A DNA stretch of 17,757 bases from Actinomycetota bacterium (GCA_009699165.1 WLOR01000017.1:1-17757), one strand, 5' to 3'; counted from the first letter of the stretch, positions 1 to 7,065 are shown. Notes: generated from the sequence alone by a model not told the origin. Made by a program: numbers and translations.

Positions 1-308
1 TCAATGGAGGGATATTCATCTGTTAAGAGCAAGACATAGGCGTCAACTCGTGTCTGTAGTGAAAGCAGTGCCTCATTAAATGCCAATAGGTAACTTGGGT
101 ATATCTGACGAAATACAATTGCAAGTGCTGTGGGAAGCACAAAGAAACCGACGGCCAATAGATTTGAACTATTGGAGCTTAAATCTGACGGCGCGAACGA
201 GGTGACATAGATCGCCATTGGCACGACCAGAATGATGCGAAATAAGGCGCTTAAACGGTTGCGCTCGGTCAGGGTCACATCTATCTGGGTCTCGATTTGT
301 TGGCTCAT
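1..308 (-). CDS. DUF4389-domain membrane protein, N-terminal part (cut by window edge)
   Basis: I translated this by hand from the reverse strand; about 102 residues are visible and the gene runs off the left edge. It begins MSQQIETQIDVTLTERNRL. A hydrophobic stretch (about residues 23-34), a second one (about 49-62) and a segment ending VDAYVLLLTDEYPSI follow. The 'TERNRLS-LFRII' start and 'AYVLLLTDEYP' block are hallmarks of DUF4389 proteins, which are small actinobacterial membrane proteins of unknown role. An in-frame ATG lies seven codons upstream (complement of 327-329). I prefer the ATG at 306-308 because a TANNNT box (complement of 316-321) sits just in front of it, while the other start has neither such a box nor a Shine-Dalgarno. 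The gene is divergent from the LacI-type regulator, so the two may share control. The family call is fairly sure and the function unknown. Confidence 0.75.
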   Translation of the reverse strand, partial: MSQQIETQIDVTLTERNRLSALFRIILVVPMAIYVTSFAPSDLSSNSSNLLAVGFFVLPTALAIVFRQIYPSYLLAFNEALLSLQTRVDAYVLLLTDEYPSI

Positions 309-315
309 GTGTGCA

Positions 316-321
316 AATTTA
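316..321 (-). promoter_or_regulatory. Possible -10 box for a near-leaderless DUF4389 transcript
   Basis: On the minus strand these bases read TAAATT, ending 7 bases before the ATG at 308-306. This matches TANNNT at a spacing that would start the RNA at or one base before the start codon. No good -35 is visible, so this is suggestive only. Confidence 0.3.
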
Positions 322-368
322 TCGTGCATTGTGGGAAGGGATTGCCATTTACAGGTTAACTGCCGTAG

Positions 369-407
369 TTTTGCACCTCTTACAGGATGTTTTGCAGTTT
401 TTGCAGT
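369..407. repeat. TTTTGCA repeats in the divergent intergenic region
   Basis: TTTTGCAGT occurs twice in perfect tandem (390-398 and 399-407). TTTTGCAC lies at 369-376, and an inverted TGCAAA lies at about 312-317. All are inside the 135-base gap between the DUF4389 gene and the LacI-type regulator. The tandem copies end about 35 bases before the regulator's ATG, where promoter or operator contacts are expected. LacI-family operators are usually palindromes with a central CG, and these are not, so the binding protein is unknown. Confidence 0.4.
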
Positions 408-443
408 GTTATGTGGCTCAAACCCGAGAGTTAAGAGGCGATG

Positions 444-1451
444 ATGGCAGGAATTAAAGAGGTTGCTGAAGAAGCTGGAGTTTCTACTGCAACGGTCTCT
501 CGGGCACTGCGAGGTCTGCAACACGTCAATGAGATAACTCGAGCCAAGATTATCGCCGCAGCAGAAAAGTTGGATTACCCATTAACGCGCGCAGATTCAC
601 CGGCAGGGCGAACAAATAGCGTTGGAGTCGTTGCACCATACATTTCGCGTTGGTATTTCTCACAAGTGATTAGTGGGGCAGAGCAAGCCCTACGTGAAGC
701 AGGTTTAGATTTACTCCTCTATAACTTCAGTGCCATGAAAGGGCGCGAGCGTTTATTTCAACATCAGTTACTAAAGGGTCGAGTGGATGCACTTATCGTG
801 ATTTCTCTCCCACCAACAGAAGAAGAGTTTGACTCGATACTAAGTCTTGGAATCCCAATTGCTCTTGTGGGAATGGACCACGCGCAGTGTGCGAGCGTAA
901 AGATAGATGACGTAGCTGCGGCACGTACAGCAACTCAGCATCTTGTTAATCAAGGTCATAAGAAAATTGGTTTGATGTCTGGACGTCCAGATGATCCATT
1001 TAACTTTAGTGTTCCACAGGATCGTCGTAAAGGTTTCATGCAAGTGCTCGCAGAAAATCATCTTGAGTGGCTACCATCTCGCGAAGTTCATGGAGATTTC
1101 ACAATGCATACAGCCTCGCGCGCAATGGATGATTTGTTGGCCCGTCCCAATAGGCCAACTGCAATATTTTGCGAATCCGATGAGATGGCGATGGGGGCTC
1201 TGCAAGCACTGCGTCGACATGGATTAAAGAGCCCCGATGACATTTCAATTGTTGGTTTTGATGGTCACGAAATGGCCGAGTTCTCTGAACTCACAACGAT
1301 CGAGCAGCCGGTCGCTCTCATGGGTGAGATGGCAGCGTGGTCGATTATGGAGCGCTTGCGCAAACCCGATGTTGTTCCACCCTCACTGGTTTTGCCCACA
1401 ACTTTGGTCGTTCGAAATACCACCCGCAGGCTGATGCCAGATGAGGCTTGA
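444..1451 (+). CDS. LacI/GalR-family transcriptional regulator
   Basis: This is a DNA-binding repressor or activator of the LacI family. Residues about 3-47 form the N-terminal helix-turn-helix (KEVAEEAGVSTATVSRALRG). The periplasmic-binding-protein-like effector domain starts at NSVGVVAP and contains the usual landmarks: YFSQVISGAE, LVGMD, HLVNQGHKKIGLMSG, CESDEMAMGALQAL and ISIVGFDGHE. Length (about 335 aa) is normal. Two ATGs are adjacent (441 and 444). I chose 444 because the Shine-Dalgarno-like AGAGG at 434-438 is 5 bases from it and only 2 from 441. The hinge is odd: the usual hinge leucine and about two residues are missing between YPL and GRT. It sits 40 bases upstream of a MalY/PatB-like gene, which recalls E. 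coli malI next to malXY. The effector is not identifiable, though the fold normally senses sugars. Confidence 0.9.
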   Translation: MAGIKEVAEEAGVSTATVSRALRGLQHVNEITRAKIIAAAEKLDYPLTRADSPAGRTNSVGVVAPYISRWYFSQVISGAEQALREAGLDLLLYNFSAMKGRERLFQHQLLKGRVDALIVISLPPTEEEFDSILSLGIPIALVGMDHAQCASVKIDDVAAARTATQHLVNQGHKKIGLMSGRPDDPFNFSVPQDRRKGFMQVLAENHLEWLPSREVHGDFTMHTASRAMDDLLARPNRPTAIFCESDEMAMGALQALRRHGLKSPDDISIVGFDGHEMAEFSELTTIEQPVALMGEMAAWSIMERLRKPDVVPPSLVLPTTLVVRNTTRRLMPDEA

Positions 1452-1479
1452 CCTGCTTCATTTCTAAAGCCTTGCAGGG

Positions 1480-1485
1480 TAGCCT
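1480..1485 (+). promoter_or_regulatory. Possible -10 box, leaderless start of the MalY/PatB gene
   Basis: TAGCCT occupies exactly -12 to -7 relative to the ATG at 1492, where a -10 hexamer lies if the RNA starts at the A of ATG. No Shine-Dalgarno is present before 1492. The -35 region is weak. Confidence 0.4.
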
Positions 1486-1491
1486 TCGACG

Positions 1492-2661
1492 ATGAGTGAT
1501 TCACACGTACAAGCGCCATCATTAGCCAAACTTTTGACCCACCACTCTGAAAAATGGCGTGGCTTTGATCGCGATGTACTGCCTCTGCCAGTGGCTGAGA
1601 TGGATTATCCAATCGCCGAACCTATTCGTGCCGTGCTCCAAGAAATGGTTGCACAGTCAGATTTGGGATATTTGGGATCTGTGCCAGAACTTGCGGCAGG
1701 TTTTGCACACTTTGCTGCAGAGCGTTGGAGCTGGAGCGTTGACACTTCGCAAGTCAAAGTCGCATCAGATGTCGGGGTAGCTGTTGTTGAAGTCTTGCGA
1801 GTTATCACGCAACCTGGAGATAAAATATTAATCAACTCACCGGTATATCAGAACTTTTACAACTGGATTAATGAAACACGTTTAGAAAAAATCGATGTTC
1901 CTTTCACACGCTCTGCAATTGAAGGCGAGCTCAATAATCCTTGGCAGTTAGATTTAGATGCCGTTGAAGAAATCTACGCATCAGGTTTAAGAGTTCATTT
2001 ACTGTGTTCTCCACATAATCCTCTAGGTCGAGTTTATTCAAAAGATGAGTTAGTGCGGATTGCGCAGATGGCCAAGAGATACAACGTTCTAGTTGTCAGT
2101 GATGAAATCCATGCACCGCTTACCTTTGCAGAGCAGCAATTCTTCCCCTTCTTAGCAGTTAGTGAAACTGCTCGCGAAGTTGGCATTACAGTGACCGCGG
2201 CTTCTAAGGGATGGAATATTGCTGGACTTAAGTGCGCAATAATTGTTTCGCAAGGTGATGAAATGAAGGCAAAGTTAGATCAACTTCCCGCTGCCGTTCA
2301 CTTTAGGGCATCGATTTTGGGTGCTTTTGCATCTGCGACCGCCTTTGCAGAGGGGGGTACATGGCTTGATACTGTTATGAAAGAGCTTGATCACAATCGT
2401 TTTCTGGTCAGAGATCTATTGAGAGAGAAATTACCAATGGTTAGGTATCACATACCTCAAAATAGTTATTTAGCATGGCTTGATTTAACTGCGCTGAATC
2501 TAGGTGAAAATCCATCAGCAACCCTCCTAGAAAAAGGCAGAGTGGCTTTTAACGCAGGGCATACGTATGGGGCTCAATCCTCACAGTATGTGCGTCTTAA
2601 CTTTGCGACGAGTCCGGAGATACTCAACGAAGCGGTATTGCGGATTGCCAGTACTGTGTGA
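1492..2661 (+). CDS. MalY/PatB-family PLP-dependent C-S lyase (cystathionine beta-lyase type)
   Basis: This is a fold-type I PLP enzyme of 389 aa, the normal size for MalY/PatB. These proteins cleave the C-S bond of cystathionine or cysteine conjugates to give pyruvate, ammonia and a thiol. The family's entry motif PLPVAEMDYPIAEPI is near residue 30, where MalY and PatB have PLWVADMDFP. CSPHNPLGRVY follows near 175, then VVSDEIHAPL. The PLP lysine is K239 in TAASKGWNIAGLK, and RLNFATSPE is near the C-terminus. The stop overlaps the next start (TGATG), so the FAD oxidoreductase is probably translationally coupled. The gene follows a LacI-type regulator by 40 bases. Family placement is confident. 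Whether it acts in methionine synthesis or in catabolism of a sulfur compound cannot be told from sequence. Confidence 0.88.
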   Translation: MSDSHVQAPSLAKLLTHHSEKWRGFDRDVLPLPVAEMDYPIAEPIRAVLQEMVAQSDLGYLGSVPELAAGFAHFAAERWSWSVDTSQVKVASDVGVAVVEVLRVITQPGDKILINSPVYQNFYNWINETRLEKIDVPFTRSAIEGELNNPWQLDLDAVEEIYASGLRVHLLCSPHNPLGRVYSKDELVRIAQMAKRYNVLVVSDEIHAPLTFAEQQFFPFLAVSETAREVGITVTAASKGWNIAGLKCAIIVSQGDEMKAKLDQLPAAVHFRASILGAFASATAFAEGGTWLDTVMKELDHNRFLVRDLLREKLPMVRYHIPQNSYLAWLDLTALNLGENPSATLLEKGRVAFNAGHTYGAQSSQYVRLNFATSPEILNEAVLRIASTV

Positions 2662-4178
2662 TGAGTGGCTTTGACTGCGATGTAATTATTGTCGGTGCTG
2701 GCCATAATGGATTGGTTGCAGCTGCGTATCTAGCTCGAGCCGGGAAAAAAGTTCGCATACTCGAGGCAAATAGTGAAGTTGGTGGCGCAACTGCAAGTGT
2801 GCGCGCTTTCTCAGGTTATGACGCTCGAATTTCTCGCTACGCCTATCTTGTCTCGTTGTTACCAGATTCAATCATTGATGATCTTGGACTTAATTTTGAA
2901 TGTATTTCACGCACAGTCTCTAGTTACACACCCTATGAGCGCGATGGTTTAAACCAAGGTCTCTTGGTTTCTCGCACATGGGATGAAGCCACTGAAGAGT
3001 CCTTCAATCTCCTAGATCCAACTGGCGCTGAAGGTTTAGCGTGGAGAGATTTCTATGGTGAGATTGCGCAGTTTGCACAACGGATTGCACCGACTTTGCT
3101 TAAGCCATTGATGACTAGAAGTGAGCTAAAAGAGTATGTCGGACTTCCTGAAGTCTGGGACTACATGATTGAAAAACCAATTGGCGAGATAATTACCGAT
3201 AGATTTAAAGATGACTTGGTCCGCGGAGTTGTTCTAACAGATGCTTTGATTGGTACTTTTTCCTCAGCTTTTGAAATGCAGTCAAACATATGTTTTCTCT
3301 ATCACCTGATGGGTAATGGCACGGGAGAGTGGAAAGTTCCGCGAGGAGGCATGGGTGCACTTGTAGATGAGCTTGAACGTGTCGTGATCTCTTTAGGCGT
3401 TGAGATTGACTTAAATCAGCGCGTAATAGAGGTTGCGAGTGACGCAGACGGCGTGAGCGTAACGATCGAAAATGGGAATCACCTTCGCGCCAAGTACCTA
3501 TTATCAAATGCAGCTCCGCAGACTTTAGCTACTTTACGAGGCCTTGATAAACCAAAAAGCCTTGATGGCTCTCAGATGAAGATAAATATCTTGTTAAAAG
3601 CTCTGCCTCAACTTAAGTCTGGAATTGATCCACGCTTAGCATTCGCTGGGACTTTTCACGCAAATGAGTCATTCTCGCACTTTGAAACTACATACTCTCA
3701 AGCCAAGAGAGGTTTAATGCCACAAGCTCTTCCGATTGAAATGTATTGCCACACATTAAGCGACCCATCAATCCTGAGCGCCGAATTAAATGAGATGGGT
3801 TACCAAACTCTGACCCTCTTTGGCTTGCATACACCTGCTGATCTCTTTGATGCAGATAATGAAGGAGCTCGAGCTTTGGCATTACAGTCGGCGCTCGCTT
3901 CACTTAATCACTTCTTAGTTGAACCAATTGAAAACCTTATTGCAGGCATAGAGGTAAAGACACCTTTGGATATCGAGCAAGAAGTTGGCCTACCTCGTGG
4001 AAATATCTTCCATAGAGATTTGCAATTTCCTTTCCGCGAAGATGCTTCAGCGCAAAGTTGGGGAGTGGAAACAGATGATCCGCGCATATTTATATGTGGA
4101 GCTGGGGCTATCCGTGGTGGCGGCGTGAGCGGCGTGCCTGGGCATAATGCGGCGATGGCCGTGCTCTCTAAGGCTTAG
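2661..4178 (+). CDS. FAD-dependent oxidoreductase, phytoene desaturase/PYROXD2-like
   Basis: This 505-aa flavoprotein belongs to the broad CrtI/PYROXD2 group. The N-terminal Rossmann motif VIIVGAGHNGLVAAAYLARAG binds the ADP part of FAD. It is followed by EANSEVGGAT and by GYDARISRYAYLVSLLP, a stretch typical of PYROXD2-like rather than true carotenoid desaturases. A mid-region PRGGMGALVDEL and a C-terminal FICGAGAIRGGGVSGVPGHNAA complete the FAD site. I chose ATG 2661, which overlaps the upstream TGA by one base (TGATG); GTG 2658 is the alternative. No other carotenoid gene is nearby, which argues against phytoene desaturation. Its place between two PLP-dependent sulfur amino-acid enzymes suggests oxidation of an amine or amino-acid-derived substrate, but that is inference. 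Confidence 0.82.
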   Translation: MSGFDCDVIIVGAGHNGLVAAAYLARAGKKVRILEANSEVGGATASVRAFSGYDARISRYAYLVSLLPDSIIDDLGLNFECISRTVSSYTPYERDGLNQGLLVSRTWDEATEESFNLLDPTGAEGLAWRDFYGEIAQFAQRIAPTLLKPLMTRSELKEYVGLPEVWDYMIEKPIGEIITDRFKDDLVRGVVLTDALIGTFSSAFEMQSNICFLYHLMGNGTGEWKVPRGGMGALVDELERVVISLGVEIDLNQRVIEVASDADGVSVTIENGNHLRAKYLLSNAAPQTLATLRGLDKPKSLDGSQMKINILLKALPQLKSGIDPRLAFAGTFHANESFSHFETTYSQAKRGLMPQALPIEMYCHTLSDPSILSAELNEMGYQTLTLFGLHTPADLFDADNEGARALALQSALASLNHFLVEPIENLIAGIEVKTPLDIEQEVGLPRGNIFHRDLQFPFREDASAQSWGVETDDPRIFICGAGAIRGGGVSGVPGHNAAMAVLSKA

Positions 4179-4181
4179 GCT
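4176..4181 (+). promoter_or_regulatory. Possible -10 box, leaderless start of the cystathionine lyase-like gene
   Basis: TAGGCT lies exactly at -12 to -7 of the ATG at 4188 and overlaps the last codon of the FAD oxidoreductase gene. The 15 bases from 4176 through the ATG match those before argG (12772-12786) at 13 positions. No -35 is evident. Confidence 0.4.
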
Positions 4182-4187
4182 TAGCGC

Positions 4188-5243
4188 ATGAGCAAACACC
4201 CTGAAACACAGGCAGTTGTAGCTGGACGACCAGAGGTTGCACCAGATGCCGGATTAAACCCACCACTCGTTTTAACCTCAACATTTCATGCAGGTGGGCC
4301 GATTGGTTATGGACGGTATGGAAATCAGACATGGACTGCCCTTGAAGAGGCAATTAGTGCGTTAGAAGGCGGCGCTACATTAGCTTTTTCATCGGGTATG
4401 GCCGCCATAAGCGCGGTATTTTCAATCTTGCCAATTGGTGCCCCAGTTGTCGCATCAAATCAAGGCTATAGCGGCGTTATGACTCTACTGAACTCTTTTC
4501 ATGCCAGCGGTAGATTAGAAGTTCGATTCGTAGATATCGTTGATACGCAATCTGTGATCAATGCAATGAAGGGTGCGGCTTTAGTATGGATTGAGTCTCC
4601 AACTAATCCATGCCTAGATGTTGCCGAACTGGTTCCCTTGATTGCAGCTGCTAAAAAATTAGGAATTGGCATCGCAGTTGATAACACATTTGCAACTCCA
4701 CTTGTTCAGAACCCATTGGAGTTAGGTGCAGATATTGTGATGCACTCGGTTACAAAATTCCTCTCAGGTCATAGCGATGTACTGATGGGCTCACTTTCTA
4801 CCAATGATCCAGCGCTTTTAAAGCGTCTTCAAGATTCTCGCAGTTTCAATGGCTCGATTCCAGGACCATTTGAATCCTGGTTAGCGCTTCGGGGCCTTAG
4901 GACGTTTCCACTTCGCTTTAATAAGTCTCAGGAGAGCGCAAAAATACTAGTTTCTAAACTCACAGCACACCCAAAAATTACCCGTGTGCGTTACCCAGGT
5001 TTTGGTGCGATTCTTTCATTCGAAGTAGATGGCACCGCTGAGCAGACACAACAGGTCTGTGAATCCTCCAGACTAATCGCTCACGCCACAAGCCTTGGCG
5101 GAGTGGAGTCTTTGTGGGAGCGCCGCCGCCGATGGCCAATGGAGAGCGCATCGGTGCCTGAGCAGTTAATCCGCCTATCTGTTGGATGCGAGCACGTTGA
5201 TGATATTTGGAACGACATCAATAGTGCGTTGGCCTCTATCTAG
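4188..5243 (+). CDS. Cys/Met metabolism PLP enzyme, short cystathionine gamma-synthase/lyase-like
   Basis: This is a PLP-dependent trans-sulfuration enzyme. Family landmarks appear in order: TSTFHAGG, YGRYGNQTW, LEGGATLAFSSGMAAI (near 60-75), WIESPTNPCLDV, VDNTFATPLVQNPLELGAD and SVTKFLSGHSDVLMG with the PLP lysine at K190. The C-terminal half has RSFNGSIPGPFESWLALRGLRT and SLGGVESL. At 351 aa it is shorter than the usual 380-400. The segment normally between the (Y)HP and FGxxLSFE motifs, about 16 residues, is absent (RVRYPGFGAILSFE), and the HPASMTH-type loop is replaced by WERRRRWPMES. The reading frame is intact, so this looks like a subfamily trait, not damage. It starts 9 bases after the FAD oxidoreductase. 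A cystathionine or homocysteine-type substrate is likely; lyase and synthase activity cannot be separated. Confidence 0.87.
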   Translation: MSKHPETQAVVAGRPEVAPDAGLNPPLVLTSTFHAGGPIGYGRYGNQTWTALEEAISALEGGATLAFSSGMAAISAVFSILPIGAPVVASNQGYSGVMTLLNSFHASGRLEVRFVDIVDTQSVINAMKGAALVWIESPTNPCLDVAELVPLIAAAKKLGIGIAVDNTFATPLVQNPLELGADIVMHSVTKFLSGHSDVLMGSLSTNDPALLKRLQDSRSFNGSIPGPFESWLALRGLRTFPLRFNKSQESAKILVSKLTAHPKITRVRYPGFGAILSFEVDGTAEQTQQVCESSRLIAHATSLGGVESLWERRRRWPMESASVPEQLIRLSVGCEHVDDIWNDINSALASI

Positions 5244-5265
5244 AGAAATTTAAGGCAATACGGAG

Positions 5266-5271
5266 TATTTT
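5266..5271 (+). promoter_or_regulatory. Possible -10 box for the 49-aa peptide/HPF operon
   Basis: TATTTT lies at -12 to -7 of the ATG at 5278, consistent with a leaderless transcript. A GGAG at 5262-5265 is 12 bases from the ATG, which is too far for a normal Shine-Dalgarno. No clear -35 is visible. Confidence 0.3.
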
Positions 5272-5277
5272 TATCTT

Positions 5278-5427
5278 ATGATTAAAGCAATCCGCCGGAT
5301 ATTTGCCGCTGTGACCGTTGCAGTTTTGGCATTTCGCGCGGTTGGTTCATTTCTATCCTGGATTGAGCATCAAGAAGACACGACCGCAAATGCATGGATA
5401 GATGAAGAAGAGTTTGAGGATGTCTGA
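5278..5427 (+). CDS. Small membrane-anchored protein of unknown function (49 aa)
   Basis: Hand translation gives MIKAIRRIFAAVTVAVLAF at the start and ends in a strongly acidic tail (WIDEEEFEDV). A short basic N-terminus precedes one hydrophobic segment (about residues 8-28), followed by about 20 acidic residues. This is the usual layout of a single-pass peptide with its N-terminus inside. The last codons overlap the preferred start of the next gene by 8 bases, which points to a real coupled gene. It lies only 34 bases after the cystathionine lyase-like gene. I recognise no family. The call rests on the clean frame, a possible leaderless promoter and the coupling. Confidence 0.55.
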   Translation: MIKAIRRIFAAVTVAVLAFRAVGSFLSWIEHQEDTTANAWIDEEEFEDV

Positions 5428-5803
5428 AGCTCAATATATTCCTGGCACTTGCAACTTAGGTAAGAGTGAAGTTCGGCGAAGGCAGTTAGTTGGTTTAGTT
5501 GGATTATTCTTTTCACTAAGCTCTCTAATTGGCTTACTTGCTGTGCATGCAGATCGTTCGGCGCGTTTAGGAATCTTTCTGCCCTTACTTGTCGCATCTG
5601 TTGGCTATGTGCAATCACGTAGCAGATTTTGCTTAGCCTATGGCTTTGCTGGAACATTCAATCTTGGAAAGCTTGGAGATATCTCACGAGTGAGTGATCC
5701 AATAGACAGAGCTGCTGATAGAAAAACAGCACTCACGATTCTTGGCAAATCTTTTCTTCTTGCAGCTATAGCAACGGGAGTGGTTTACGCATTACCCTTA
5801 TAG
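5420..5803 (+). CDS. Conserved small membrane protein with paired cysteines, function unknown (127 aa)
   Basis: The protein starts MSEAQYIPGTCNLGKSEVRRR. A hydrophobic segment (about residues 24-42), a second (about 50-67) and a C-terminal one (about 110-126) follow. A central motif RSRFCLAYGFAGTFNLGKLGD echoes the N-terminal CNLGK, so the chain holds two Cys/NLG(K) elements on either side of a membrane hairpin. I recall similar 'YIPGTCNIGPAEI' proteins in other Actinobacteria but know no function. ATG 5402 is an in-frame alternative adding MKKSLR. I chose 5420 because the conserved region begins there. It overlaps the 49-aa gene by 8 bases and ends 2 bases before the HPF gene, so the three are probably one transcript. 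Confidence 0.72.
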   Translation: MSEAQYIPGTCNLGKSEVRRRQLVGLVGLFFSLSSLIGLLAVHADRSARLGIFLPLLVASVGYVQSRSRFCLAYGFAGTFNLGKLGDISRVSDPIDRAADRKTALTILGKSFLLAAIATGVVYALPL

Positions 5804-5805
5804 TT

Positions 5806-6147
5806 ATGAAGATCCAAATTCATACACGAAATGCCGTCTTAGCCGAAGATTTTAAAGAAATTGTCGAAGATAAACTCAACTCGATGGAGCGCTTTAGTAT
5901 TTTAATTGAACGCATCGAAGTTGAAATTCTTCATGAAGCAAACCCTCACCAAGGCAAGAAATCACACCGAGTGGTTTTAACTTCACACGGAGCAGGCCCA
6001 CTTATAAAATCAGAGGGAGCCGAGTTCAATGATCTGGCTGCATTTGATTCTGCTGTTAAGACATTTGCACTACAAATACGAAAAATCCACGAACGTTCAA
6101 GCCAATATAACCGTGACACATTGAGGAAACAAAAAAACGCGATTTAG
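5806..6147 (+). CDS. hpf: Ribosome hibernation promoting factor, short HPF/RaiA type
   Basis: This 113-aa protein has the HPF/RaiA S30AE domain: MKIQIHTRNAVLAEDFKEIVEDKLNSM at the start, RIEVEI in the middle strand, and a C-terminal amphipathic helix with DLAAFDSAVKTFALQIRKIHER. Such factors bind the 30S decoding centre and inactivate ribosomes in starvation or stationary phase. It has no C-terminal dimerisation domain, whereas the HPF usual in Actinobacteria is the long form of about 200 or more residues, so this is either a RaiA-like protein or one of two paralogues. It lies 2 bases after the 127-aa membrane protein gene. Its stop interlocks with that of the convergent TerC gene, leaving no room for a terminator. 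Confidence 0.85.
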   Translation: MKIQIHTRNAVLAEDFKEIVEDKLNSMERFSILIERIEVEILHEANPHQGKKSHRVVLTSHGAGPLIKSEGAEFNDLAAFDSAVKTFALQIRKIHERSSQYNRDTLRKQKNAI

Positions 6148-7049
6148 AGTATTGCGCTTCCATCTCTTCTAGTGGCAGTAAGGCTGGCTACAGTCGTTAT
6201 AAGTAGGCTTGCAATTATTACACCAAGGCTGAACTCTAAGCTGACCTCAGGGATGTGTACATTACCTATCTCATCGATTCCAATTCCATGGAAAGCCTCC
6301 ATAATCATCTTAATTCCGATGAATGCCAGAATAAAGGAAAGCCCTTTCGACAAGAAAATAAGGCGAGAAAGTAATCCTTCAAGTAAGAAGTAGAGTTGAC
6401 GTAGTCCCATGAGTGCGAACACGTTAGCCGTGGTGACGATATATGGATCTTTGGTTAGGCCAAAAATAGCTGGAATAGAATCGAGTGAGAAGACGAGATT
6501 CGTTAATCCAAGGGCAATAAGTGCAATTGAAAAGATGCTCATGCCACGAGCTTTTAATGAAGCGACGACGCGACCCTCTTTGAACTCTTCATCTTCATTT
6601 TCTTTTGCAAGAGTGTAAGCCGTATAAATAAGAAAGGCACCAAAGAGAAAGAAAATACTTGAAAAGCGCGAAATGAGCGCTGCACCAAGTGGGATAAGCA
6701 GACCTCTAATGCCAATAGTAAGCATTATGCCTAAGAGCAATACGAGTTGTTGTTTTTCTTTCTGGACCTTCAGGTGAGTGAGCAGAATAATGAAGACGAA
6801 AATATTATCCACTGATAATGCATACTCAGTTAACCAACCTGCGAAAAACTCTTTCTGACCGGATGCACTTGACCAATGGGGTAAAAGCGCCCCAAAGATG
6901 AGAGCGGTTGCGATGTAAAAAACTGTCCAAAAGGCCGCCTCAACAATGGATGTCTCTTTGTTTCTGCGCAATAGCGCAATTGCTAAATCAAAGATAATGA
7001 CTGCAGCCAAGACTCCGATTGTGATGATCCATGTGGCTGTTGATTCCAT
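6144..7049 (-). CDS. TerC/Alx-family integral membrane protein, probable metal ion exporter
   Basis: This 301-aa protein has the TerC family signature acidic motifs within membrane helices: IIFDLAIALL near the N-terminus, TEYALSVDNIFVFIILL near residue 95, and LVFSLDSIPAIFGLTKDPYIV near 185, followed by ANVFALMGLRQLYFLLEGLL. Seven or more hydrophobic segments are visible. Alx-type TerC proteins export Mn2+ or load metal onto secreted enzymes, and the intramembrane aspartates are thought to bind the ion. It lies 16 bases downstream of the alpha-glucosidase gene, so no room exists for a yybP-ykoY manganese riboswitch, though CACAAT at -12 to -7 could serve as its own weak promoter. The stop overlaps the convergent HPF gene by four bases. 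Family is confident; the substrate is inference. Confidence 0.88.
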   Translation of the reverse strand: MESTATWIITIGVLAAVIIFDLAIALLRRNKETSIVEAAFWTVFYIATALIFGALLPHWSSASGQKEFFAGWLTEYALSVDNIFVFIILLTHLKVQKEKQQLVLLLGIMLTIGIRGLLIPLGAALISRFSSIFFLFGAFLIYTAYTLAKENEDEEFKEGRVVASLKARGMSIFSIALIALGLTNLVFSLDSIPAIFGLTKDPYIVTTANVFALMGLRQLYFLLEGLLSRLIFLSKGLSFILAFIGIKMIMEAFHGIGIDEIGNVHIPEVSLEFSLGVIIASLLITTVASLTATRRDGSAIL

Positions 7050-7065
7050 GGCGGTATTGTGTCAG

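Noticed and set aside
232..444. A 70-codon open frame on the plus strand before the LacI-type gene
   Set aside because: It lies over the divergent DUF4389 gene and its promoter region, and its protein has no family features.
1265..1612. A 115-codon open frame on the minus strand
   Set aside because: It is antisense to the LacI-type and MalY/PatB genes, which are clearly real; its composition is that of a shadow frame.
2661..4178. True phytoene desaturase for carotenoid synthesis
   Set aside because: No phytoene synthase, cyclase or other carotenoid gene is near, and the ARISRYAYLVSLLP region fits PYROXD2-like proteins better.
4980..5110. A frameshift or deletion breaking the cystathionine lyase-like gene
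   Set aside because: The frame is open to a normal C-terminus with the conserved LIRLSVG motif, and the missing loops look like a subfamily trait.
5402..5422. ATG 5402 as the start of the 127-aa membrane protein
   Set aside because: It adds MKKSLR before the conserved start and would overlap the 49-aa gene by 26 bases; ATG 5420 fits the family better, though not proven.
7050..7065. A yybP-ykoY manganese riboswitch before the TerC gene
   Set aside because: Only 16 bases separate it from the upstream gene, too few for the element.
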